Below, one piece after another: positions 36,239-45,407 of a stretch of 64,000 nt of DNA. Each line of letters begins with the position of its first letter. Within the stretch, counting starts at the first letter, position 1. The translations under genes and the position numbers were made by a program. The stretch is from Trichormus sp. NMC-1 (GTDB lineage Bacteria; Cyanobacteriota; Cyanobacteriia; Cyanobacteriales; Nostocaceae). A model generated the notes under the pieces. That model did not search any database. It was not told the DNA's origin and saw nothing but the letters and a program-made list of their open reading frames with translations. Where the stretch lies: positions 7,585 to 71,584 of the forward strand of contig NZ_LZQD01000011.1 of assembly GCF_001858025.1 (NCBI RefSeq), given 5' to 3'.

Positions 36239-39112
36239 ATGACAAAGAATTCTTCAACTAAAGGGAAAATATCTAAAGATAAGGTAGGAAATAAAAATAT
36301 CTCTGCTCAAGAGATTTCAGTAGCCAAACGCCTCACTCCTTTTGAGGACTTAACTCACATTGCAGCGATTGCTAATATCTCCATAGCTGGCAGAAAAGAT
36401 GTTGGTGCGATTATCCTCAAGCGAAAAGACGATATCCAAATTAAATTCTGCTTTGACTGTCAAGGTATCCATTCTTCACTTCCAGATAGTCAAATTTTAC
36501 CAATTTTTACAGGCATAGAAGCCGGACTTAAAGAAATACCCTATGGTGAAACTTTAACCTTCCACCTGGGTTCGTTTACCGATGACCATAACCGTCAACA
36601 GGAACTAAAAGCATTAGAAGAAAATTGTCGCAGTAATGAACTGATGCTGTTAATTCGGTCAGAACGTTTGCGAATTAGAGATTTAACAAACCAAGGCAGT
36701 CGGAAAAATAAATTTTTGAGAATTTACTGTACCTATACTGTTGCTGAAAATAGTGAAACAGCGGACTTTGTAGAGAAATTCATTCTCCAAGCTAAAGAAA
36801 GTTGGCACAAGTTTACTGGACAAATTCACGAAGTGCGACATCAACGCATTGAATCAATTCTCAAAAATAGCTTTACATCTGGCTTTCAGCTATGGGAACA
36901 AACCCTCAATAATAAAATGGGGTTGAATATCAAACCCTTGGGTTCTCAGGAACTGTGGGGAGTAATTTGGGGACAATTTAATACCAGCAACCCTCCAAAT
37001 ATTCCGCACTTGTTGACTTTAGATGATGATGGATTGCGGGAACAACAAAACAGCGATTTCCACATCCGTCACTTAATTTTAGAACGAGAAGCATCAGTTC
37101 CTTTCTTAGATAGAGCTTGGGTAAATTTACAAGACCATTACATTGGAGCATTAACATTCACAGAAAAACCTATTGGTTGGGTGGATGAATATGCACAATT
37201 ACGGTATTTGTGGGAACTAATTGCTAGAGATAAGGTTTCTGATACAGAAATCATTTGTCAACTGACGAGAGCTAACGAGGGGTTAGCCAAAACCGCATTG
37301 CAACGCCTAACTAAACAATCTATCGTTTCCTCTGCCATGTCTGCTGATAAAAACAGCGTGGATGTAAAAGCCAACTTAAACATGGAAGAAGCGATCGCTG
37401 CACAAGAAACTATTTATAAAGGTGCAGTGCCAATTAATACCGCAGTAGTCTTTTTGGTACACCGTCCCTCACGTCAAAAACTAGATGAAGCTTGTCGTTA
37501 TGTTTCTAGCTGCTTTCTCCGTCCGGCTGTTGTGGTGCGAGAAATGGAATATGCCTGGAAAGTATGGTTACAATGTTTACCAATTGTTTGGCAAAACTTG
37601 CTGACTAAACCATTTAATCGCCGGTTGCCTTATTTTAGCAGTGAAGTCCCCGGACTAATGCCAGTAATTAAAACTGCAACTGGGGATAAAACCGGGTTTG
37701 AATTAATTGCTGATGAGGGTGGTACTCCTATTCATTTAGATTTATACAACCACCACAAAAACTTAGCAGTATTTGGGACAACTCGTGCAGGTAAATCGGT
37801 ATTGGTGGCTGGTTTACTCACCCCGGCTTTAGCTCAAGATATTCCCGTTGTTGCCCTTGATTATCCCAAGCCAGATGGTAGTAGCACTTTTACTGATTAT
37901 ACTAATTTTATGGGGGAAGATGGGGCATATTTTGATATTAGTCGTGAAACAAATAACCTGTTTGAATTACCAGATTTAAGAGGATTAGAAGCAGAGTTAA
38001 GAAAAGAGAGATTAACAGATTTTAAGGATTTCCTTAAATCCACAATCATTACAATGGTGATAGGCACTAATTCTGTTGGTGTTGATGCTACGATGGTGAG
38101 TAATATTGAAAGTATTATCACCTTAGCAATTGAAACTTTCTTTGCCGATGATGACATCAAGTTACGCTATAAACTGGCATTAGAAAAAGGTTTGGGGACG
38201 GAAGAATGGAATGATACACCTACACTCAATGACTTCTATAACTATTGCTCTCCTGGTTATATTAAACTAGATTCAATTGCCAGTAATAGTGAGGAGCAAT
38301 TAAAAGCACTAGACCAAATTAGGTTGCGATTAAAATTTTGGCTCAACAGTAGAGTTGGTCAATCTATTAGCAAACCCTCCAGTTTTCGTACTGATGCTAA
38401 GTTGCTAGTATTTGCATTGCGTTCTCTCTCTTCTGAGGCAGATGCAGCTATTTTATCATTAAGTGCTTATGCTGCGGCTTTGCGTCGCGCTCTGAGTTCT
38501 AAGGCTTCAATTTTCTTTTTAGATGAAGCACCAATTTTGTTTCAATTTGAAGCAATTGCCGAATTAATTGGCAGATTATGTGCTAATGGTGCTAAAGCTG
38601 GAATTCGTGTAATTTTATCAGCACAAGAGCCAGATACTATCTATCAAAGTAAATCATCTGCCAAAATCTTTGCTAACCTGACAACTCGGCTGATTGGTCG
38701 GATTCAAAGTAGTGCGATAGAGTCATTTATCAAATATTTTCAATATCCAACAGAGATTATTTCTCGCAATAGTACAGAGTCATTCTTTCCCAAGAAGGAA
38801 GGTATTTATTCACAATGGCTATTAGATGATAATGGGAAATTTACATTCTGCCGTTATTATCCTGCTTATTGTCTTTTAGCTGCTGTTGCTAATAATCCCC
38901 AAGAACAGGAACTCAGAACATTATATCTTAGGAAATATAAAGATGATCCTATTACTGGAATAGTCAGGTTTTCTGAAGTATACATCAAAATGATTAGAGG
39001 TGAAGAACTTACTGAGGAGGCTAATGAAATTTTAGAACAGGTGAAATTGAAATCAAAACAAATTCATGTTTCAGAAACTAAGTCTGATAAACAATTGAAA
39101 ATAGTAGCATAA
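36239..39112 (+). CDS. virB4: VirB4-family T4SS ATPase
   Basis: 957 residues from the ATG at 36239; a TTG five codons upstream is less likely. The N-terminal half is the VirB4/TraC accessory region. The ATPase half has Walker A FGTTRAGKSVLVAG, Walker B SIFFLDEAPILF and a C-terminal AQEPDTIY segment (the conserved Q of motif III). It powers pilus assembly and substrate transfer at the inner membrane. All motifs are intact. It is the largest and most diagnostic component of the locus. Confidence 0.92.
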   Translation: MTKNSSTKGKISKDKVGNKNISAQEISVAKRLTPFEDLTHIAAIANISIAGRKDVGAIILKRKDDIQIKFCFDCQGIHSSLPDSQILPIFTGIEAGLKEIPYGETLTFHLGSFTDDHNRQQELKALEENCRSNELMLLIRSERLRIRDLTNQGSRKNKFLRIYCTYTVAENSETADFVEKFILQAKESWHKFTGQIHEVRHQRIESILKNSFTSGFQLWEQTLNNKMGLNIKPLGSQELWGVIWGQFNTSNPPNIPHLLTLDDDGLREQQNSDFHIRHLILEREASVPFLDRAWVNLQDHYIGALTFTEKPIGWVDEYAQLRYLWELIARDKVSDTEIICQLTRANEGLAKTALQRLTKQSIVSSAMSADKNSVDVKANLNMEEAIAAQETIYKGAVPINTAVVFLVHRPSRQKLDEACRYVSSCFLRPAVVVREMEYAWKVWLQCLPIVWQNLLTKPFNRRLPYFSSEVPGLMPVIKTATGDKTGFELIADEGGTPIHLDLYNHHKNLAVFGTTRAGKSVLVAGLLTPALAQDIPVVALDYPKPDGSSTFTDYTNFMGEDGAYFDISRETNNLFELPDLRGLEAELRKERLTDFKDFLKSTIITMVIGTNSVGVDATMVSNIESIITLAIETFFADDDIKLRYKLALEKGLGTEEWNDTPTLNDFYNYCSPGYIKLDSIASNSEEQLKALDQIRLRLKFWLNSRVGQSISKPSSFRTDAKLLVFALRSLSSEADAAILSLSAYAAALRRALSSKASIFFLDEAPILFQFEAIAELIGRLCANGAKAGIRVILSAQEPDTIYQSKSSAKIFANLTTRLIGRIQSSAIESFIKYFQYPTEIISRNSTESFFPKKEGIYSQWLLDDNGKFTFCRYYPAYCLLAAVANNPQEQELRTLYLRKYKDDPITGIVRFSEVYIKMIRGEELTEEANEILEQVKLKSKQIHVSETKSDKQLKIVA

Positions 39113-39142
39113 AGGAAATCTATGCCTCATAAAGAAATGGTA

Positions 39143-40265
39143 TTAGGACTTACGCACAAGTCAATTAGTAATGTATCCCTTACGGGAGTCGATAGCTTGC
39201 GTGGCGACGCAGGAGCCATAGACATACCACGGAGGCACAGAGGACACGGAGGAATTAGGGTTTAATACCAAATTAATACACAATTTTTTAATTATTAAAA
39301 CACAAGGTCTAATATTCTGGGCATATCATTCATTTATTGAATTACTCAACAGGTGAAATATCATGAAAAGTAACAAGAAAAAGTTAATTTCAACTGCTAT
39401 TGTATCAGGTTTTATATTAGCAGCAATAACTGTACCAAGTAATGCCTTTGCCATTAACTTGGGAGGACAACTTGACAACTTCTTCAATCAAACATTTGGA
39501 TATATAAACGGCTATTTCAACGAAGTAGCGAATCAACTAAAGGAAGAAGTAGATAAAAGTTGGGGAAATCTCCAAAAAGATGCTCAAGCAGCAATTGAAG
39601 AATCTAAGGGAAATATGGGGATACCAGATCCTACAGCAGCTAGTCAAAAGTTAGCTGATAAATTGCAAGAAAAAGGAGGGATAGCAGCAGAAAGTAGCAC
39701 TGTTATTGGTGCGGTGGAAGCTGGGAAACAACTAGAAAGAGATAGTACCCGCGCTACAGTAGCTAGTGTTTTAGGGAAAGAAGGACAGCAGCGAACTCAA
39801 TCTGAAATTGATGCTACCAACAAAACTGTTGGAGAAGCACAGCAGTTAGCTGAAGATGCTCAAAATATGGATGCTTCACAAGATGTCCTCAAAGCGATCG
39901 CTGCTCAAAATGCTCAAATTGTCTCCATGTTAGGACAGGTACGTACTGATGGTTTACAAGCACGACATGATGCCCAACAAACTAACCTCATGCTCAATCA
40001 AATTGCTGAAAGTCAATCAGAACAAAATCGAGCTAGAAGAGTTTTAACTAGTGGTATGACCAGTCAATATTTAGAGTTAACTGGTTGGAGTAGATTAGAC
40101 CCTGCTTATGTCAATAAGTAGGTTGAAAATGAAAAAGTTTTCTAGCTAATAGAGAACAGTTCTAGAGTGACAGGACTGACGCAAAAATCCTCCAAAACTC
40201 TTATTCCTCTGTGTACTCTGCGTCCTCTGCGGTTTGATATTCCGTGATTCGTGCGTAAGTCCTAA
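39143..40265. repeat. inverted pair of dispersed repeats flanking the VirB5-like gene
   Basis: TTAGGACTTACGCAC (39143-39157) is perfectly complementary to GTGCGTAAGTCCTAA (40251-40265), and next to each lie related GGCACAGAGGACACGGAGG-type sequences (39232-39250; inverse at 40207-40233). The downstream copy also has an AGGACTGACGCA at 40173, so 40173-40265 looks like one small element with its own inverted ends. These are the familiar GGACTTACGCA repeats of filamentous cyanobacteria. A composite unit carrying the enclosed gene is possible, but no transposase is present. Confidence 0.7.
39363..40121 (+). CDS. VirB5/TrbJ-like secreted T4SS component
   Basis: 252 residues, with CAGGTG upstream of the ATG. 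A clear signal peptide (MKSNKKKLISTAIVSGFILA, then TVPSNAFA) is followed by a mostly helical, coiled-coil-like mature region (KEEVDKSWGNLQKDAQAAIEE, then KTVGEAQQLAEDAQN, then QIAESQSEQNRARR). This is the profile of VirB5/TrbJ minor pilus proteins. Ordering between VirB4 and VirB6 genes supports it. Direct motif evidence is lacking, since VirB5 proteins diverge quickly. Confidence 0.65.
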   Translation: MKSNKKKLISTAIVSGFILAAITVPSNAFAINLGGQLDNFFNQTFGYINGYFNEVANQLKEEVDKSWGNLQKDAQAAIEESKGNMGIPDPTAASQKLADKLQEKGGIAAESSTVIGAVEAGKQLERDSTRATVASVLGKEGQQRTQSEIDATNKTVGEAQQLAEDAQNMDASQDVLKAIAAQNAQIVSMLGQVRTDGLQARHDAQQTNLMLNQIAESQSEQNRARRVLTSGMTSQYLELTGWSRLDPAYVNK

Positions 40266-40276
40266 GTGATTAACTC

Positions 40277-40389
40277 TCAATACGGTGTGGTTAACCAAAA
40301 ATCCCAATTTTTGAAATCCTGAAAGATTGATTATTACATTCCTTTGTTGAGAACAATGTCAATCATTAGCCTTATCCAAACCGTATTGA
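40277..40389. repeat. inverted repeat upstream of the VirB6-like gene
   Basis: TCAATACGGTGTGG (40277-40290) and CCAAACCGTATTGA (40376-40389) pair at 13 of 14 positions around 85 bp of non-coding DNA. This is a second small foldback next to the GGACTTACGCA element. Origin unknown. Confidence 0.55.
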
Positions 40390-40430
40390 ATTAACTCTTT
40401 TTTCCCTTCTATTCTACCAGGAATAACATT

Positions 40431-41573
40431 ATGCTTGGTCAAACAATACTAGCAGCAAATAACTTCGGTGCAGGAGATTTAATCGAAAATGCGTCTGCTG
40501 GTGCCAGTTTGGTAGCAGAAGGTTTTAATGATCTATGGCAACAAACTCTTACAGGTGGATTATATGCTTCGCTGTGTAAAGTTGGAGTATTATTTGCAGT
40601 TGCTACCCTCGCATTATTCATGGTGCAATGGGGTAAGCAAATGATTAATGACGAAGAACAAAGAGCATTTAGTGAATTAATCTGGCCTTTAATTGTCACT
40701 GTTCTTCTTGCTAATAATGGTTCTCTACTAGCAAATAGCACTTTGGCACTGAGGGAATATATTAACAGTGTCAATAACTATATATTAGAGTACACCGCAG
40801 CCGATGCTGATTTGAGAGCCGCTTACCAACAAGCACTAGGACAAGCAGCATTAGAAACAGCCGTAGGTAATGCTATTCAAGAATGTCGTTCTTCTCAACT
40901 ATCAAATGAAGAAGAAATACAGTGTCTCAAACAAGCAAAAGCCGATTTAGAAGCTAAATTTCCTGACACTTTTAAAGATGCAGAAGGTGGTAGCTATTTG
41001 GGAGCAGCAGGTAGTTGGGTAACTCAAGGTTTGGACAAAATCAACCAAGCAGCTTCGGAAGCTGAAGGTGATGGTTTAGTGGGAACTATTACTAGCAAAT
41101 TGTCTGCGGCTTCTAGTGCGGCAATTGGTGCAGTTGTTACCACTTTTATTACCAGTTTATTATTAGCACTAAATAATGCTTACCAATGGGGGTTGGAACT
41201 AGCATTACTTCTAACTGCATTGATAGCTCCTTTGGCAGTTGGAGGTTCTTTAATGCCAATTGGTAATAAAGCAATTTTTGCTTGGTTAACAGGGTTTTTT
41301 ACTGTTGGTCTTGCTAAACTTTCTTTCAACATTATTTTAGGTTTAGCTGGACAGTTAGTTGCTACAGCCAAAGCTAGTCAACCGATGATTTTTTTGGCAT
41401 TTATTGGTTTAGTTGCTCCATTTTTAGCCACAGGAATTGCTGCTGGAGGTGGTCTAGCAGTGCTAACTCAGCTTAATAATGGCGCTCAATGGTTAGCTAG
41501 TGGTGCTATCTCAGCAGGTAATATTGCTCTTTCTGCCAGTGTGTCCCGAATAACAACCATGATTCGCAAATAA
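40431..41573 (+). CDS. VirB6/TrbL-like polytopic channel protein
   Basis: 380 residues. An N-terminal membrane span (LCKVGVLFAVATLALFMVQWG) and a further one (LIWPLIVTVLLANNG) precede a soluble helical loop (residues 125-215). The C-terminal cluster has four or five spans, including ALLLTALIAPLAVGG, ITTFITSLLLAL-type segments and LAFIGLVAPFLATGIAAGGG. This is the VirB6/TrbL topology of the inner-membrane channel subunit of T4SS. No catalytic role. Position in the locus agrees. Confidence 0.75.
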   Translation: MLGQTILAANNFGAGDLIENASAGASLVAEGFNDLWQQTLTGGLYASLCKVGVLFAVATLALFMVQWGKQMINDEEQRAFSELIWPLIVTVLLANNGSLLANSTLALREYINSVNNYILEYTAADADLRAAYQQALGQAALETAVGNAIQECRSSQLSNEEEIQCLKQAKADLEAKFPDTFKDAEGGSYLGAAGSWVTQGLDKINQAASEAEGDGLVGTITSKLSAASSAAIGAVVTTFITSLLLALNNAYQWGLELALLLTALIAPLAVGGSLMPIGNKAIFAWLTGFFTVGLAKLSFNIILGLAGQLVATAKASQPMIFLAFIGLVAPFLATGIAAGGGLAVLTQLNNGAQWLASGAISAGNIALSASVSRITTMIRK

Positions 41574-41612
41574 AAAGTTGATCAATAAGAACTTTATCAA
41601 TTTTGAGAAATT

Positions 41613-42395
41613 ATGCTAAATCACACTAAATCCAAAGTTCCTAAAAGGGAAGCATTACAGTTTCTAAGTTCTGGACAATCGGTATCTAATCCCATTGCTA
41701 TTGTTGCTATCGTCTCGCTAATTTTTAGTTCTTTATCATTCTTATTACAAATGCTCAATTATGGTGCAACTTCAACTTTAGCTCGTAAAGAACCACCATC
41801 TTTAGTCCAAATTGCTGATGGTAATACAATTAATGTAAAAGCACTCGAACCTGATGACCGTTCAGCAGAAGTGATTAAAAAATTTGTGGTTGATACGTTG
41901 GTAAAAATGTTCAATTGGGATGGATTAATCAAATCAACTAAAAATGGGGAAATTATTACTCAACAAGATAATGGCACTGCTATAAAAGTTACAAAAGGGA
42001 CTGCAAGAGTTACGACAAAAGCTTGGGAAGCTGCTTTTGCATTAAGTGAAGAACAAGACTTTCGAGCCAGTTTTCTCAAAAGATTAGCAGAACTCACACC
42101 ACCAAGTGTCTTTCAAGGTGGTTTACAAAGTTCTCTAGTACCAAGATATGTTAGCGAACCACGCAAGATAGGTAAAGGAAAATGGCAAGTAAATGTGATT
42201 GCTACTCTGGTGACTTTTAGTAAAGAGGATAATGCTGGTAACGGAATAGCTTTTAATAAAACTGTGACAGTTCAAGTAATACAAAGTCCTCAAAAACCTC
42301 CAGAAACTACAGAGATTGCTCAGAAGATTTATTCGGTTCGCAGGTCAGGTTTAGAAATTATTGAAATCACAGATTTGAATTTAGGAAAGAATTGA
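41613..42395 (+). CDS. VirB8/TraE-like T4SS scaffold protein
   Basis: 260 residues. A cytoplasmic N-terminus, a single membrane span (IAIVAIVSLIFSSLSFLLQM) and a periplasmic domain of about 190 residues. The latter ends in alternating strands (GKWQVNVIATLVTF, TVTVQVIQSP) typical of the NTF2-like VirB8 fold. VirB8 proteins nucleate the inner-membrane complex. Assigned by topology, length and order in the locus. Confidence 0.7.
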   Translation: MLNHTKSKVPKREALQFLSSGQSVSNPIAIVAIVSLIFSSLSFLLQMLNYGATSTLARKEPPSLVQIADGNTINVKALEPDDRSAEVIKKFVVDTLVKMFNWDGLIKSTKNGEIITQQDNGTAIKVTKGTARVTTKAWEAAFALSEEQDFRASFLKRLAELTPPSVFQGGLQSSLVPRYVSEPRKIGKGKWQVNVIATLVTFSKEDNAGNGIAFNKTVTVQVIQSPQKPPETTEIAQKIYSVRRSGLEIIEITDLNLGKN

Positions 42396-42814
42396 GATAA
42401 GGAAAGCTGGATAAAAAGCTTTATTTGAACTAAACCGCGTCTATTTTGAAACCCATAGTTTTTTTAATCGGGTTTTATTCTCAAATTCTATACTCTTCCC
42501 TGTTCCCTTTTAAGAAATTACAGTTTTCAAGTTGGACTAGGTTTATATTAAGGAGTGAAAAATTCAAAATTAATCTCACACAACAGATATTTACTTTATT
42601 GCTAGTGATTGATTGGAAATAAAAATCTTAATGACGAAATATCATTTCATAAGATTTTTATAGAAGTTATGTTTATTATCGAAAAAGTATCATCAAAAAT
42701 TAGGCATTAATCAATCTGAATATTTGAGTGTTATTGAATTAATAAGATGCTTTTGACATGATACATAAAAATTGAGAATTTTGGTTATTTACTGTAAATA
42801 CAATAAGGAGATTT
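42396..42814. other. 419-bp gene-free spacer before virB10
   Basis: No gene is seen. A weak hairpin follows the VirB8-like gene (AAAGCT at about 42406 with AGCTTT near 42420) and another AAACCC/GGGTTT pair lies near 42450-42475. Either may reduce read-through. The final AAGGAG at about 42806 is the ribosome site of the next gene. Confidence 0.5.
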
Positions 42815-44527
42815 ATGCAAACGAATTTAGAAAACAGAACTGAATCTAATAAGATAGATGATTTACTCAATTTCGCAGAAGATAACTCTGAAAATAATCT
42901 TGCTGGTACTGAGAATCAAAATATTATTACTGAATCAGATGTAGAATTAGCAGATGAATTGGAATTAGTAGAAACACAACATTCACTTGTCAATTCTCCC
43001 TGGTCACGCACAATAGTAGTTGGGGGAGGATTTGGAGTAGGATTTATGCTAATTTTTATGCTCCTCAATCCCATGATGAATGGGAAGGTAACGAAGAAAG
43101 AACAAACACCAGAAGTTGCTGCTACCTCTCCTCCTGAAAAAGAAGTTACCAAAAACGATGGTGATATTTATGCCAAATTAGCATTACAGAAACAAGCTGA
43201 AGAACTGGAAGCATTCAAAGAACAAAATAGAATTAGACAGGAATCACTAGTTGAAAAACAGGATAAGCAGACAGTTGAAAACCTACCCAGAACTAAAACT
43301 ATTCCTAATAAATCTGTTAACAGGGAAACATCGTCAACCGTCGCTAGGGAACAACAACCTAGAAGACCGATGAGAAGAGAAAAACCTGTCCAAGAAGCGC
43401 CAATAACACGCTCTTCACCCCCAGTACAAACTGTTGCAACTTCAACGATTCTACCCAAACAACAAACCACTTTTAAAACTTCTACAGAACCGGCTGATCC
43501 TTTAGCAGAATTAGCAAGATTACGTTCTCTTGGTTCTGGTGGTCAAATTGATTATGCAGCAGCAATTACAAATGACAACCAGGAGGTAGCAAGCACTCAA
43601 ACTCAAAATGTTGTCACATCTGATTATGTTCCTAGACGTAGGTCGAGTTATAACCGCGATTCTCAACTAGAAACCGAACTAGAAACAGTTACTACGGATC
43701 ACTCAGAATCAGATTATGACAGCAATTTTGATAATAACAAAAAGGTGATTGAACAACTAAAAGCAAAGTGGACTCCAGTAATTAGTGCGAAAAGTTTAGA
43801 TAAAAGTGATAAGGTAACTAATTTCAGTGACAGCAAGAATTATTCTCCAGAAGAAGCAGCTATTATTGAGGGCAGAGAAGAGCAGTATTTAAGAGTAGGA
43901 GAATACACTACTGGGATATTAGAAACACCTGTCGTTTGGTCGGCAAATGTTAATTCTAATAATTCTCACCTTCAAACTAAGTTTGTTGTGAAACTCACTC
44001 AACCTTTACTGAGCAATATTGGGGAAGAAGCGATTCCTGCTAATACACTTTTGAGTGCAGAAATTCAAGAAGTTGATTCATCTGGCAGAGTTACTGCTGT
44101 TGTTACTGCCATTCTTAAAGATGGGACTGAATATACATTACGACCAGGAACAATTGTCATACAAGGTCAAGGGGGAGAACCTTTAATTGCTAATCAATAT
44201 CGGGACAAAGGTAAAGAGATTTTAAGCTTGGATGCAGGACTAGGTTTGATGTCAGGACTGGCCAAGGTGGGGGAGGTGGTTAACCAACCTGACATTCAAA
44301 GTAGCATTTCTCAATCCAATGGTGGGTTTAGCAGCATCCAAACCAGTCGCAATGGAAATCGCTCATTACTGGGTGCATTTGCTCAAGGAGCGTTTGGTAC
44401 AGTTTCCAAGCAGGTAGAGGAACGCAATCAAAAAGCGATCGCAGAAATTATCAAACGACCCAATATTTGGTTCATCCCCCCAAATACCAAAATCAATGTT
44501 CAAGTAAATCGCTCTTTGCGACTTTAA
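42815..44527 (+). CDS. virB10: VirB10/TrbI-like T4SS envelope-spanning protein
   Basis: 570 residues, AAGGAG before the ATG. A cytoplasmic acidic N-terminus (1-65), one membrane span (TIVVGGGFGVGFMLIFMLLN), a long Pro/Glu/Lys-rich periplasmic linker and a C-terminal beta-barrel domain. The latter shows GEYTTGILETPVVW, the VirB10-family sequence region before AIPANTLLSAEI and VTAVVTAILKDGTEY. VirB10 links inner and outer membrane and senses ATP use. Here it comes before VirB9, the reverse of the Agrobacterium order. Confidence 0.85.
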   Translation: MQTNLENRTESNKIDDLLNFAEDNSENNLAGTENQNIITESDVELADELELVETQHSLVNSPWSRTIVVGGGFGVGFMLIFMLLNPMMNGKVTKKEQTPEVAATSPPEKEVTKNDGDIYAKLALQKQAEELEAFKEQNRIRQESLVEKQDKQTVENLPRTKTIPNKSVNRETSSTVAREQQPRRPMRREKPVQEAPITRSSPPVQTVATSTILPKQQTTFKTSTEPADPLAELARLRSLGSGGQIDYAAAITNDNQEVASTQTQNVVTSDYVPRRRSSYNRDSQLETELETVTTDHSESDYDSNFDNNKKVIEQLKAKWTPVISAKSLDKSDKVTNFSDSKNYSPEEAAIIEGREEQYLRVGEYTTGILETPVVWSANVNSNNSHLQTKFVVKLTQPLLSNIGEEAIPANTLLSAEIQEVDSSGRVTAVVTAILKDGTEYTLRPGTIVIQGQGGEPLIANQYRDKGKEILSLDAGLGLMSGLAKVGEVVNQPDIQSSISQSNGGFSSIQTSRNGNRSLLGAFAQGAFGTVSKQVEERNQKAIAEIIKRPNIWFIPPNTKINVQVNRSLRL

Positions 44528-44572
44528 ACTACCGATTACACATTGGGTGAAGGTGTCTCCTGGAGGATGAAA

Positions 44573-45394
44573 ATGGACAAGTTTTTCTGGTTATTTCTAG
44601 CTGTTACAACGTCTTGCTTGGTCAATATTCCATCTCAGGCACTACCGACACCAAGAACACAATCAACTAATACCAAAAGTTCTGTACGTATTATTCCCAG
44701 AAGCAAGGCCACCGGCACTCAAGCCCAACTGCAAACTGTAGAGGTATGGCCGGGACATGGTGTATCCATCTCATTTTATGAGACTGGTGAGGTTATTCAA
44801 CGAGTGTGGTTAGATGATCCTTCCCGCATCCTCATGGATGTAGATGGTTGCTTGCAAGGCTTGTCCGACAGGTCGAATTGTAAGGATTCAGGTGCCGGTT
44901 TAATTCACCTCAGACAAATTAACTCGGTTAGTATTCCTGGAATGCCTACAGCTAAAAACGGCGCACACTTGACGGTAATTACGCAATCTTTAGCAGGAAC
45001 GCGCCAAGTTTACAACTTTCGGGTGCTAACAAGCAAAGGTACTCCACGCTACAGTACCATCTCTATCACTGCTGATGTCACTCGCAAAGAAGCACCACCC
45101 ACAGATTCTATTATTGTCGCCACTATTACTAAGGGATTACAGGTAGCAGCAGAGAAACGGTGGATAACTCCTAGTAATCCTTTATGGCAGAAACTACAAC
45201 AACTAATTCAAGAGTTACAGTCAGGTAAAAATCTGACCACTGCTGCTCAAAGTGTTAAAGTTTCTCCTCAGCTAATTGAACGTTTATTGCAATTAGGATC
45301 TGAATCAACTGCTCCTAATCAAGTTCCTAATCAAAAAATTAAACCTACAATTCAGAGAAATCAAGATTTTTCAGACGATTCTTCTAGTAATTAA
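44573..45394 (+). CDS. VirB9/TrbG-like outer-membrane T4SS protein
   Basis: I chose the ATG at 44573 because GGAGG lies at 44562-44566, six bases away. ATG 44567 has the site too close and TTG 44543 is unlikely. The result is 273 residues with a signal peptide (MDKFFWLFLAVTTSCLV, then NIPSQA). The mature region has beta segments (GVSISFYETGEVIQRVWLDD, HLTVITQSLAGTRQVYNFRV) of the VirB9/TraK type, then a helical tail (LWQKLQQLIQELQSGKNLTT). It probably pairs with the VirB10-like protein upstream. Confidence 0.75.
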   Translation: MDKFFWLFLAVTTSCLVNIPSQALPTPRTQSTNTKSSVRIIPRSKATGTQAQLQTVEVWPGHGVSISFYETGEVIQRVWLDDPSRILMDVDGCLQGLSDRSNCKDSGAGLIHLRQINSVSIPGMPTAKNGAHLTVITQSLAGTRQVYNFRVLTSKGTPRYSTISITADVTRKEAPPTDSIIVATITKGLQVAAEKRWITPSNPLWQKLQQLIQELQSGKNLTTAAQSVKVSPQLIERLLQLGSESTAPNQVPNQKIKPTIQRNQDFSDDSSSN

Positions 45395-45407
45395 TTAGGA
45401 TGTAAAT

